From NCBI GenBank assembly GCA_015680685.1, contig MNCI01036132.1, positions 44,157 to 108,156 of the forward strand: DNA of 64,000 bases, in the 5' to 3' direction. Positions 46,071-58,380 of this stretch are shown piece after piece; positions within the stretch are counted from its first letter, which is position 1; every line of letters starts with the position of its first letter. Position numbers and translations under genes: made by a program. The stretch comes from Gnetum montanum (Eukaryota > Streptophyta > Gnetopsida > Gnetales > Gnetaceae). Under the pieces are notes generated by a model. The model was not told the DNA's origin and searched no databases. It worked only from the letters and a program-made list of their open reading frames with translations.

Positions 46071-49000
46071 CTATAGTTTTATGGAGGCTTCTACTAAGGT
46101 TTCTATGCTAAGTTAGCCATTTTGAGGTCGAACTGTGATTTGGTTTATGCTTATGGATGTCATTCATCCTTGAGCAATGCTGGCCAACATGGATGGACCC
46201 TTTCTCAGTGTTGTTTCCCAAAATGAAAGATGGCATGATGGGTTCTGGTCTCTCTCAAGGCTTGATGTTTGTTAGTGTTGACATTCAACTACTAAATTTG
46301 GCATGGGGTGCTTGGTTTTTCTTATTTTAGGTATGGATACCTGAACCCATGCTAAATCCATGCTACCTAGCATGGATTAGGGGGGTTTCAAGTTACAAAA
46401 TTATTTCATGGCCTTTAATGGGGTTAAGCCCCATCGTAGATGGGTTTTTAAGCCTTAAAACTCCATTGTTTGGGAAGTGCCTAGTGGGGCTCATCCAAAT
46501 GCAAATTTTGATTTTGGTTTTAAAACTCCCACCATCCCAACATTGCAAAAATTTCCCCCCTTTGAACTATTATTGCACCATGAGTTTAGTGCATGAATTT
46601 GGCAATGGGGGTTTGGAATGGGACACTAGGTTGAAGATTTATTTTTCTTGTTATTTTTACAAAAATTTCACTTGCACAACCCATTTCATCACTTTTAGCA
46701 TACTAGCTCAAATATTTGGTGGAAATTTTAAGCATAAATCCCATTAATCTCTAGAGTTTCTTTGCAAGGATCCAACCAAGGATGGTGTTATGGCTAAGAC
46801 TTTGAAGATTCTTGAAGGTTTTCTACATTGTTAATAACCATGATGAAGAGGAAGGCCACCATTAGCAAAATTGTACCCTAGAGGAGGCTGATGCTGTAGC
46901 TAAGGGGCTCTCACATCTATCATGGCCCCTCATAGGATAAGGATCTACAACCATGACCGCTAGGTGCATAATCCTTCGTCATTTTTGTGTGTGTTTTTCT
47001 GTAGGTTTTGTTATTAGTACCTAGGTAGATCTAGGTTGATGTGTTTATTAGAAATGAAATTTTAAAAAATGGTTACACCATTTTTAGATGGGTTTTATGA
47101 GTTTTCAATGTTTCTTTGGTGTTAGGCTTGGTTTATGTCAGGCTATAAATTTTGTTTCAGTTAATTTCATGTATTTTTACTATTCTCCACCAAAAAGCAA
47201 CATTAACTTTGTATTTTTCTTCTTAAGAAAAAGGCTTGGAATTTTTTATTTTTTATGCTATATGGTCATGATATGTTTTTAAATTGTTGAAGTAGTGGTT
47301 GAACCACTAGATTTTCGCTTACAATTAATTTCCTATGAATTTGTCCCTCAATTAGTTCACATTGGTTTTTTTGATTTTCTACTATTTTCATGGTAAATTT
47401 GTAGTTTTTGTTTAAAAATGGCTAATAATTTTGGGTTTTTGAAGTTATGGATTTTTATTTTATTTTTCATGGTTTCAAATTTCTATGAAATCATGTCATT
47501 TGGATTCATAGTTAATTCTAGGTGAATTTTTTCAATAGCTAGTGTAGGTATGATTCCATGCTATTTTTTAATTTTTCAAGCCAATCCAAGAATTTTTCCT
47601 ACAAAAAAAAGTTGGTTTAATATTTCAGTCAATCCTAAAATCACTAAATTGGGATTTGTGGTTGAATTTTTATGATTTTTTTAGTAAGCTTGTGTGAAAC
47701 AAGGTTTTTGGCTTTTATAGTTTTACCCTTGTGAAGATGAGGAACATTGGCACATTGGATGATTTTTCCAGGCAACAGTCCATTTTCCTAAGCATAATTT
47801 GGGATATCAAGGATGGTTTAGATTTAGCTTCATTCATCATAAATTTTTTTTGATATTTTTAATCAACAATTTCCTATGGTAGTTTTCTTCAGTTTTGATG
47901 TGGTCATGTGAAGTTTTGTTTAACTTTTTGAGGTTTTGCATAGTACCTACAAATTGTTTCAAGCTTAGGATTACAACTTAAATGTTGTGGTTGTTATCTT
48001 GCCATCATGTTTATTATTTTTTCTTAGGCTATTTGCATGTCACTTTTGAATCTTTAGAGAATTTTGAACTAGCATTCATAGAGTTTTTACTATGGCTAAT
48101 CTCACCATTAACTAGGATGTTTAGAAAATTTGTTTCAAAATTTAAATTGGTGTATGGTTGTTATTTTAGATGTAGGCTAGTTAGTTGTATTCAATTCTTC
48201 ACTAAAGTTGTTCCTAGTTTTATTTTTTTAAGTGTTTTGAATGTTGATAGTGGTCTTATTCATTGTTGTTATTTTCTCCATGCACGGCCTTCCTTAAGTC
48301 CATCCTAGTGGCTATTAAGTTGGTGGAGATACTTTGTTGTATTAACCTACCTAAGCCCAACACCCCACCTGTTAACATGGTCCTAGAGCATGGCTCAATG
48401 TGGTTTTGGTTGGGGGTAAGAGATTTCTTAGGCTATTTATTACAAAACTTTAGTGTGATGATGTGGTCACACTTGTCATCTTATATGGCAGGTGCCATTA
48501 TTGAGACTCTACTACCTCATTCTTCCAACCTAATCATCAAGTTCATATTTGAAGATCCTAAAACCTACATCAAAGATGAGGTTTTGAATAGTAAAGCTAC
48601 TAGGGGCACCCATCAGCTATCCCAGATTTGGAACATGATAGAGTTCTCCTAGTACAATACTAAGAACACTCTAATGGTAGCTCACTAAGCCTACACACTA
48701 TTTCAAAATCCTCCCAGCACAATGTATCCTTTGGAAGGGTAAGTAAATTTTTTTAAAAAATTTCATAATTTTTTTATTTGATTTACTTACTCTTCTTTAG
48801 CTTATTTGGATCCTAAATATCTTGCAGGTACAGGGTAAGTTATGAAGGTTTGATCAAGAATGATCAAATCTTACTATTGGCTCAAACCATGATGGGGATA
48901 TTTACCAAAAGCCCACTAGTAAGGATTGTATTGGTTGAGCAAGTAAAGGGTGATTTTGATAAGTATAGTAACATCTATACTTTAGCCTTTTGGAGGTTCC

Positions 49001-51812
49001 TAGCTACTAATACAACTCATAGTTGGTGGCTGGCTCCTAAACGCATTATAGAAGAAGGCACCACTGCTAGGCCTTCCACATAATCCTCATTAAGAAAGAA
49101 TAGTAAGAAAGTAATTTTTTGTTTTGTTTAATTTTTTATGTTATACTAATGTTTACATGGCTACATGATTCTAGACTATTTTGGTCTTGAGTGTTTTCAT
49201 GGCTTTATTAATATGGTTTTAGTTTATTTTTCTTGTAACATTTTGATTTTACGCAATGTGCCTATGCTTAAGCTAATTGGCCATTTTTGTTGCTTTGTAG
49301 GGGCTTCTACATCCTCTAGCATCACTTTGGTTGTTTCAAGACATCATAAGAAGACCCTCATCCTAAAATATGATGAAGTGAAATTAACACAAAATTGGTT
49401 GGCTGAAAAGACACCTAGAAATGGTCAAATAAACATTGCTTATGTAGGTTTGCTTGAACTTTTTATGGATCCTAGCCCAATCATTCCCACTACTAAGATG
49501 GTGAACATTATGGCTCCTTTGACCAAGGAGTCAAGAATTTCATCATCCATATTCATGACATGTTGATCACCTTGGCCATTAATGAGGCTACCTTCTGTGA
49601 CCTCTTTGGTATTCCCATTGAAGATATGAGAGTTTCCACCAAACTAGCAAAGGAGGCTAGCCATCAAGAGGAGGTGGAATCATGGTTGAATTCTTGTCAT
49701 GGCCATTCCAATTTTTCCTTAGAGGACTTCTGGGTAGTAGAAGAAAGGGAATCATATCTCTTGTTCAAATCCCATACCTTTCCCAAGCAACTATCATAGA
49801 AGAAAGTTATTGACATTACCTAGGCATGGACCATGATGAAGGTCATTACTGAAGATGCTCGGTTTAACTAGGCTATTCACTTGGCCTTTGGGTTTTGGCA
49901 GGAAATCCTCAAACTTTAGAAGGATCTCATCACAATATACCACATGCACTATGCATTCTTTGTGTCATACTTGGGGATATTCATAGATTTTTTGGTGGTG
50001 ATGAGACGTGGATGATGGATGAGTCAAGACCCATTCCAACTCTCTAGCCCTTGGATAAAGCATATTTATCCAACTATGTAGGTTGAGAACCCACTAGAGG
50101 ATGTTGGGGAATCATTTTCTATCACCACTAAGAAAATTAGTGGTAGGTCTTGTGCTTTCACTGACAACATGGGGATTGAGTCTCATGTCGAGTGCGCAAA
50201 CACTAAGAGGGCCAAGAAACTACATGATGAAGCTGATGGGGTAGCTAGAGAAAAGTTAAAGTAGCCCATGGTTGAGTAAGCAGTACTAGCCCTTGAGCAA
50301 CCTTCCAAGAGAAGGTTTACACTTAAGCTTACCCATATACATTAGGTGGTTAGATTTATGTTTTTAATTTCCTTTATTGCTTAAGTTATTTTATGTTTTA
50401 TGTTTTATATGTTAAGGTTATGTTGTTATTTTGTCTTACACAAAATATGTTAAGTGGTTTTAATGATTTGTGTTTATTGCAATTGTAGACAAACAAGAAA
50501 AAATGGTGGCCGAAGCCATAGTAGTACAAGGGGAGTAAAAGCACTTGGAGAAGACATTTTTGTAATGGCATGAGGATGAGGGTTTGGCCAACATTACGTT
50601 GGATGACCTAGATGCCCTATTTGGTGAACCATTACTAGGAGAACCCCTAGTCATCATCCCAGATGGGGTTCCATGTATGAATACACATTTGTGCATTTGT
50701 TATATTTTATTATTTTATGTTTAGGTTTCATTATAATTGTTAGTCAATTATTATACTACTTGTAGCTACTAAGCCCCAAGTAGATGCCTCTACTTCTAAG
50801 TTTTGCATGAAATCATGGGTAGAGGTTCCTAATAAGGTGGAGTTCATGTGTGAAGTAGCTAAGGATATAATCGATCAATTGCAATAGGTTGCTTCCAAAA
50901 TTGGTAAGAACTTCATTTTATTTTTTCTATAATTATTTTGTCTATAGATTTTTATAGGTATATTAGTTACATGTTATTGTTATAACTATTCTTGTTGTAT
51001 ATTATGGTTATGTGTATGTTTCATGGTTACATTGCTTGTAGTTTCTAAGGTTTAGTGGGACTCCAACTGTGTCATGGAGATAGACTCCTTACCTAGCCTT
51101 TCTCTAGAGCTGGAAAATCTTTCAAAAAGGTTCTATAAAAGTGCAACTAATATTGCAATTTCATGCTCCAAAACCTTGTGAAAATTGCAATGGTCCAATG
51201 AATCCCTATGGGAATAAGTTCTAGCCTTGAAGGAATAGACTAGGAGGTAGGCTCAGGTGATCAATGATCTACAAGATTGTAAGGCTTTTGTGGAAGCCTA
51301 AGTGAAGAACCAAAGAGATCACATGGGCACATTATTGAAACATCCATGATAAGGTTTCCCTTTGGAAAGAGATGGTAGAGTAGTGGTTGTAGATGGACCT
51401 AATCATCTGCAAGACCAAAGAGTGGAAAGATTACTCTACTTGGGTTCTCGAGTGGGGTTGGGCATAGAAGAACCACAAAAATAAGTATCAAGCAAAACAT
51501 GAGTCTTATCTGAGATGGTTGAAAGAGGATTCTATCAAAGGATGTAAGTTGAGGCAGTTCATAAAGGAAATTAAAGCTAAAATTACCTTTAAATCGTTTG
51601 GAGATACTTTGACTATGGTTGAATCCCCTACCCATGAGATATCTACTCCCTCAGATGAGGTATCTACTACTATTGTGTCATGAGAGCTACCTATGTGGAT
51701 GTAGATTGATGAGAGTAACATCCTCATAGGTGTTAATCTTGGGGATGTAGACTAGGCCCACATGACAAAAGACCAAATCCTTCATCATTTCGAGGTTGGC
51801 CTTCATAGTCTT
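46071..51812 (+). pseudogene. Multi-exon unit copy 2
   Basis: Collinear with copy 1. Minisatellite remnant and leader 46071-46839; exon 1 46840-46963 (one base shorter than copy 1, frameshift); intron 1 46964-48285; exon 2 48286-48738 with a perfect donor GTAAGT; exon 3 48828-49110 (acceptor TTGCAG); exon 4 49301 to about 50353; exon 5 50489-50674; exon 6 50766-50903 (donor GTAAGA); exon 7 51042 to 51812, where LTR B begins. Exon 2 is open over about 120 codons with KLVEILCCINLPKPNTPPVN and ATRGTHQLSQIWNMIEFS. Exon 4 has a clean stretch LAINEATFCDLFGIPIEDMR and EEVESWLNSCHGHSNFSLED, after a frameshift near 49560. Exon 5 has EGLANITLDDLDALFGEPLL. The product is not recognised. Stops in exons 2, 4 and 7 mean it is not functional. 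Confidence 0.62.
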
Positions 51813-53145
51813 TGTTGCAACTGGAAAAATTGATCATTGGAAAATCAAAAGATCTAGCATAGTAGCCTCAACCTAGAATCCCTAAGACCTCCAAAAAATG
51901 GGATTCAAGATGTCCTAGATGATCTGGTAGATCACCTATGGACTTACAAAACGAAAAATGTGTAATGTAGAAAAGGAAATATAGATCTAAAATTGAAAAG
52001 AAAATGTAGATTGGACAAAAAAATGATACTTTGAAGCTTGATTAAAAAAATAAAGAATGGCTTCTAGCAATGTATACAAGAAATGCCCATGAGATAGCAA
52101 AAGGAGATTCACTGGGACAAGATTTCAAAGCCCGTTGAAGCTAATGTGATCCACTCTATGATCTGGGTGCTCAACTGCTCTTGATGTTGTCAAGCCTCCT
52201 CTGCTACAACTTCAGTCACTTCTAGGAGGCAAGAAAAGTGGGAAATTTGGTTGAAAAAATGCTTCACACTATGCATTGGGAATTCCAAAATTGCATTGTA
52301 GAGACCAAAAACCCACAAGTTGTAGGGTGGTAACAAAAGGAGTACCAGGGTTGGAGGGGTTCCACATTGGGAGGCTTTAAGAAGCTATGTCTTGCAAAGG
52401 TTGCAAAAGCTCTTGGAAGCCAAAAGTGCTATGTTCTCAAAATGCCAAAAGTGTGGAACCTAGAAAGGGTTTTGGGATTTTGATTTTATAGGTTTTGGTC
52501 CGTTAGTTTTGCTACAAGTTAGGTGACAGATTGGCTACAAATTGTTGCACATTTCTACCATGTACAAGTGAGATGGGTGTCCAAATTTGGGGGTGCGAGG
52601 GGGGTGGTTACTATGTATAGTAAGTGATAAACCCCCATGGCCATTCCATTTACTATAAATAGTAATGGGAACATCCCTTATACACTAGAGGTAGATCTTC
52701 TATGTTGAATTACATAGTCAATGTGTAAGTCATTAGAGTGTTGAAATCTTGATAATGTTGCTTCCACATTAGGGGCATGTGGTTTCTATGCTGGGAGTGA
52801 AGTCTCCACATTGGAGGGAAAAATTCCACGTTGAGAGAAAAGGTTTTACCCCCTTGTAGGTGTTTATAGCATAGAGAAGTATACACTCCCCATTAAAACC
52901 CATCAAATTGCCATTTTTGGCATCCTAAAAGGCATTTTTGACTCCTAACATAAATATAGACACTGGGCGACATTTTTTCACTTGGGAAATGAGTCTTTGA
53001 TCACCTATGGGGAATTTTTCTATCTCAAAAGTATTTAATATGTGAGATTGCCCACTGTGTGTTACAATCTTCACATTTACAATGCAGTTTTACCTTAGTT
53101 TCATGAGGTAAAGGCTACATGATGAAAAAATAATTACAACATGCA
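51813..53145 (-). repeat. 3' LTR of element B (1333 bp)
   Basis: The plus strand starts TGTTGCAACTGG at 51813, breaking exon 7 of unit copy 2 after CATAGTCTT, and ends ACATGCA at 53145. Collinear in reverse with the element A LTR. The minus-strand TATA candidate is CCTATAAAATC near 52487-52497. Confidence 0.74.
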
Positions 53146-54400
53146 AATTTTTGTGGTGTTTCAATTATCTATCTATTGATGTCTAGAGGATCAACCCAAG
53201 AGGCATTGACAAGGAATACAAAGAACCACTATAGATCCACCACTAATGTTCCGTCTCCATGCTTGATCCAATCATGTCAAACCATGTCAAACAATGCATA
53301 TGATGATGGAATAAGGCTACAATGATGATATGGAAATGAGGTCATGGGGAAATGGTCATGGAGGCTAAAAATGCATTTCAAATATTGAAATTATGGTTAT
53401 ATCATGATACTAACATATTTAGAATTGCTGGTCTCTCAGCAAGTGCGTTTGAGGATTGAATCACTTCACTCCAAGATTTCTTTGCATTAGGATTCGATGT
53501 TTCATTGACCATTTGGTTCTTAGTAGAGTGCTTCCCTATATGTTTTTTTTATGGAGTGAAACCTTTATTGGGTTTCTTTACCAAGGCTAGTTAGATCTAG
53601 TTTTCCATTGAGTGAGTTATGTTATAGTGAATAGACTTGGTGGTTATCCCATTGAATGAAATGTGTTACACTTATGGACTTAGTGATTTCCCATTGAATG
53701 AGTTATCTTACATTCAAGTGGACTTGACATGGAGCATGATGAAGAGCTATCATATGGCCATAGTGCATGAGTGGAAAACATTGGTCAACATTACCTTCCA
53801 AGGTATGGATGGTTATAACTAGGCTATGGGTTTAGGCTCAAGAAGCAGTGTTAGATGAAGGGCAATGGTACAAGCACTCTTTCCAAAGTAGGAAAAACTC
53901 ACCAAATCTTGCACATTGAGGTCACATGGTAACTTTATTTTGTAATGAGTTGCACCCTTTGAAATGGCTCCAAGTCTCATCCTTCAAACATAACTCTAAG
54001 GGGATACGAAAACCAAGCAAACAGAGCATGTTATAATGTTATAATATATATAAGACAAATAGAATGATAAAATCAAGCTACCCAGGTTACCAATGTTGCC
54101 ACCTTAACATTGTGGTGGGCCATGGTACCAGTTTAAGGCCCTGGTAGGTTGTGGTGATAGTTTAAGGTCATAGAGGACTATGATATTGGTTTAAGACCTA
54201 GGTAGGCCATGGGAATACTAGTTTTAGGCCTTGGTAGGACATGGAAACACTAGTTTTAGGCCTTGGTAGGCCATGTTACTAGTTTAAGGCCTTGATAGGT
54301 TTTGTAGAGTAGGGTTTCTTGCTAATGATTGTTAGCTACATGTAATATGTCTTTAAATAGGAATGATTATCTAGATTGACCAACTCATTCACATCCATAT
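53146..54400 (-). other. 3' non-coding region of element B with repeats
   Basis: Contains short repeats around 53580-53715 (CCATTGAATGA followed by TTAT/ATGTGTTAC), matched in element A. The AGGCC minisatellite starts at about 54112. The ORF at 53637-53822 arises from the repeats and is not a gene. Confidence 0.5.
54112..54300. repeat. Minisatellite of TTTAAGGCC/CTTGGTAGGCCATG units
   Basis: About five units of 34-40 bases: ACTAGTTTTAGGCCTTGGTA then GGCCATGG, with variants. Two partial arrays of the same motif lie at 58010-58080 and 58318-58345 in the spacer of this element. Confidence 0.75.
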
Positions 54401-55400
54401 TGACAATTCCGAATGCTAAGCTACCATGGTGATAAGGAAGGACCCTTCCTAGTTGGGTAAGAATTTATTTGCATGCTTGTGAATGGCTTTGAGAACCAAG
54501 TCACCCTCCTTGATCTTACACTTGGTCAAGTTATGGTGGTGTTGCTATTTCTACCTCTCTTGATAGTAAGCAAGTGCTTGCAAATGTTTCTCCTCCACCA
54601 AGTCTAGGTCTGTTGTCTATAACTCCTTACTTTGTTGATCATTGATGAAGTTAGTTATGAGCACTTGAAGTGATGATACATGCAACTCAATAGGTAAAAC
54701 AACTTCAACACCATAAATTAAGCTATAAGGAATTACACTAGTGATCGTATGATAAGTTGTATGATAGGCCCAAAGTGCATGGACAAGTCTCCCATGCCAT
54801 TAGCACTTAATGTTACTGAGCATCTTCTTGAGAAAGCTGATGATGGTCTTGTTGCTTACTTCTACTTGTCCATTGGCTTAACGGTAATAGGGTGATGAAA
54901 AATAATGGTTAATTCCTAGGTCGTGATAGAAATCCTTTGTTTATTGGCTATTAAATTGTGGTTCATTGTTTGTAATTACAATCATGAACATGCCAAAATG
55001 GACTACAGTGATGTCTATGATGAATTTATAGACTAGTTTAGATGTAGTCTTCCATAGGGGAATAGCTTCAACCCACTAAGTAAAGTATTTGGTTGTAGTG
55101 ATGATGAAGCTATGCCCTGCTAAAGACATAGGCATTATAGGCCCAATGATATCTAGCCCCCATTGTTGAAATGGCCAAGTTATCTAACTTATGTGAAACT
55201 AAGTTTGTAACACATGTATAAGGTTACTATGCCATTGGCACGTGCCACAATGTTTAACCTTCTGTAGGCAGTCACCTTTCATATGGGGCCAATAATAGCC
55301 TAACCATCTAATTTTAGTGGCCATATCTATAGGTCCTATATCTCCCCACAAATTCCCTCATGAACCTCCTCTAGGACTATTCTAGCTTCATTTTTACCTA
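54401..55400 (-). pseudogene. Integrase of element B (degraded)
   Basis: The minus strand near 54480-54540 encodes KEGDLVLKAIHKHANKFLPN, the integrase C-terminal motif. Upstream on that strand are pieces of the catalytic core and, near 55320-55390, EEVHEGICGE from the N-terminal part. Multiple stops. Confidence 0.72.
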
Positions 55401-56158
55401 AGCACTTTATCAATAAACCATAATAGAACCTTCAACATAATGTGTTATTGCCTATGATGGCATACTACTTCAATTGTTTGTGTATACCATCCTTTTGAGT
55501 AGTAATCAAGCCTTGTGAAAATTCACCATGCATAAAGTAAAATTTGATGTTGTCATACCACTTCCTATTAGGAGTAATATGAACATCAACCACAAAGGTT
55601 TCCTCAATGCTATGCATGATGAGGGTAGCACAGTTCACAGTTAAGGTGGACAACTTACTAAACACATCTAGTGTCACAGTGACGGCTAATGTTGGAATGG
55701 AATCAGCTATGACATTCTTGTTTTAGGGTATGTGATGGATATTAATGTCTACAAATTGTTATAACAATTTCTTCCCTAGGTCATAATAAGGTTGTAAATG
55801 TTTGGCTTTACACACATAGATCTTAGTCACTTGGTTAACCACAAGTTGAGAATTTCCTTTAATCATTAAGATTCTAATTCCTTGATCATGAGCTACCATG
55901 ATTCCTTTGATCAAACCTTTCATGTTGTTGGTACATGAAAACTCAAAGCAGTTGGATTTCACTAGATGGAAATGTTATGATGGTAGTGGCACTAGTCCCA
56001 TGGGTAGCTAAAGCTCTGTCAAAGTGCATGATCACCTCATAACCCTTGGGCACATGGCTAATAGTGTTAATGTGCTCATTAGGGAGCTTAGGGTCTATGG
56101 CTACTCGGTCATTAAAAGGTGATATTATGAGTTGTATGACTATAGCTTGATCATTCAT
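55401..56158 (-). pseudogene. Archaeal-type RNase H of element B
   Basis: Two overlapping open pieces: 55943-56158 with YEVIMHFDRALATHGTSA, and 55759-55962 with FEFSCTNNMKGLIKGIMVAH and IKGNSQLVVNQVTKIYVCKA. The Glu of the EYE motif is lost through a short deletion (CTNNMKG), and the GDSQ Asp is Asn. 55465-55677 is the linker to integrase. It confirms the dual-RNase H lineage. Confidence 0.82.
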
Positions 56159-56600
56159 TAAGGATTAAGAGATGTAGTGAAAGTTAAACTCTATGGTTAT
56201 GGCTTTGCATTAAGCTATTTAGCTACTTTCATAGATATTAATCATTATGGCTCTAAGCAGATTATCTTTGCAAATGATGTTGACCTAACTTCTTAAGAGG
56301 TAGTGTCTCCACTTCTTTAATGAGAACACTAGTTCTAGACAATACTTCTCCACTTCAATGTATTAGGTCTCATGGGGAACTAATGCATGACTAAGGTAGT
56401 ATAGTGGCATTTCTACTCCATCATCATGTTTTTGATAGAGTAGAGAGGCAATGGACATATTGAAGATGGAAAGGTAGATATAAAATGGTTTACCCTATTG
56501 TGCAGGATAAACTGTTAAAAGTTGCATCAATTATTAATATTTTTAAAGGCCTCTTGGCATTAAGCTGTCCACTCATAGTGAATCCCTTTCTTAGACAAGT
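56159..56600 (-). pseudogene. Ty3-type RNase H of element B
   Basis: Fragments in alternating frames between RT and the archaeal-type RNase H, collinear with 41271-41660. No intact catalytic Asp triad could be confirmed. Confidence 0.5.
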
Positions 56601-57769
56601 GTTGCATGAGTTATAACTTATCTGTAAGCCTAGTGATATATCTAAGAATAAACTAAAACTAGCCTTGTAATCCCCAAATATCCTTAAGGTTAGTAGGCAC
56701 TATTAATTTAGAAATGGCCTTAATCTTATCAGGATCAACACATATCCCTACCTCAAATACTACAAAGCCAAGAATTTTACTAGTCTTGACCTAGAAAACA
56801 CATTTCTTAGGATCAAACCTAAGCTCATAGTTGAGACATTGTTTAAGCACAAGGTCTATATCATTAGCATGGTCACTAGACACTTTTTACTTAACAATTA
56901 TATCATCTACATAATCATTAAGAAAACCTAGCATGTAATCACTAAAGATGTAGGTCATAGCTTGTTGATATGTCACTCTTGCATTCTTAAGGCCAAAGGG
57001 CATCATGGTGTAGCAAAAGGTACCCCAAGAGGTCAACAAGGTTGTGCTAAGTTAGTACTTTGGGTTGATCTTAATTTGGTTGTATCTTGAGAATCCATCC
57101 ATAAAGGACAATAAGACATGTCCAATAGTGGTATCAATAGGTTGATCAATACTAGGCAAAGGGAAGTTATCCTTGATAGTCACTTTATTTAGGTATTAGA
57201 AATCAATGCAAATGTATATACTCCTATTTTTCTTAGGGACTACCACTATGTTGGACACCCATTCTATGTCTTCAATAGTCCTAATGAAACTAGCTTGGTA
57301 GAGCTTTAAGATTTCATCACAAACTGCCAAGGCCAAATCAGGTCTAATTTTGTGTACTTTTTACTTAACTAGTCTAATGGTAGGATCAACTATGATGTTA
57401 TTTTGTAGTAAATGTGGATCTAAACCTATCATATCTTCATATGACTAGGCAAAGGCCTTAACATTTTCTTGTAGGACCTTTATGATGTCTTAAGCCTATT
57501 GAGGTTCCAATGAGGAACTTAGTTTAAGGGGTTTCTCCTCACCACTAAGTGCTGTGAAGAACCTCAACTAGAGAGTGTTTAGCTATGTCCTAGCCTCAAG
57601 GTCAAAGGTTTTAACTAGATTTTTATGCAATTCTAGAGGCTTCCCAATAGAGACTATGTGGTCAACAAGACTTTTAGGCTCAAGATCTAGGTAATCAGGG
57701 TTGATATACCATTCTACATCACCATGAGGTTCATGTAGGCACAAAGCAAAACTAATCTACTTTTACATA
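56601..57769 (-). pseudogene. Reverse transcriptase of element B
   Basis: Reading leftward: DLALAVCDEILKLYQASFI, EWVSNIVVVPKKNRSIYICI, LSFMDGFSRYNQIKI, and MMPFGLKNARVTYQQAM, then DYVDDIIVK with an intact YVDD at 56902-56913. After it, ILGFVVFEVGICVDPDKI is the usual thumb-side motif. Only a few stops interrupt the core, so it decayed less than element A. The N-terminal linker is at 57480-57769. Confidence 0.83.
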
Positions 57770-58380
57770 CTCATACATTAGTATTGCATGTCAACCAAAA
57801 CAATATTAAGTAGCATCTAGATAAAAGTGAAAAAACAATGCTAAAATGCTATAAAATTATGTAAATACATGATATTCTAATGAAAACAAAGTCTTCCAAA
57901 ATAAAGTAAAAATAAGTAAACAAAGTGCAATAAGGGCCAGATAAAGGTCAAACAAAGGGAAGTACAAGAAATAAGGCTATAAATGATCAACAAGGATCAT
58001 AGTTTTGCTAGTTTTAGGCCTTGGCAGGCCATGATATCAATTTAAGGCCATAGTAGGCCATGCTCACATGGTGTATTATGGTGGTCAAGGAAGGTTAAAT
58101 CCCACCATTTGACATCAATAAAAGGCTAAAAAATAATATACCTTTCTACAATAAGGATAAGCATAATGAAATTAAAGTATTATCGAAGCTATATGAGGTC
58201 AGCAATGCATCAATGATCACAATAGGTCATGATGAGATAAAACTATACTGAAATAAGGAAAATTAAGATATACATGATGAATTTTGGTCAATAAAATGTC
58301 AAAAAGAATTGGATTTTACTAGTTTGAGGCCTTATCAGGCCATGTTTTAGCAGTACAAGGCTATTAGGTAAGTTTGGACA
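57770..58380 (-). other. Intron-like spacer of element B
   Basis: AT-rich, collinear in reverse with 39500-40068 of element A. It includes two partial AGGCC arrays. At about 58380 the match to element A ends and the minisatellite begins, the same arrangement as at 19680. Confidence 0.55.

Larger units (their letters stand above)
51813..58380 (-). mobile_element. Tat/Ogre-type Ty3 retrotransposon, element B (5' part missing)
   Basis: From right to left on the minus strand: spacer, RT, RNase H, archaeal-type RNase H, integrase, 3' UTR, 3' LTR. Gag, protease and 5' LTR are absent; the spacer runs straight into the minisatellite at 58380. It is better preserved in RT than element A. Confidence 0.8.

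Noticed and set aside
34178-52500. Long terminal inverted repeats of a giant DNA transposon (34178-34790 or 51813-52500 against 45430-46070)
   Set aside because: The inverted copies are LTRs of Tat elements lying on opposite strands. Each has its own polypurine-side edge, TATA and adjoining pol, so no DNA transposon is needed.
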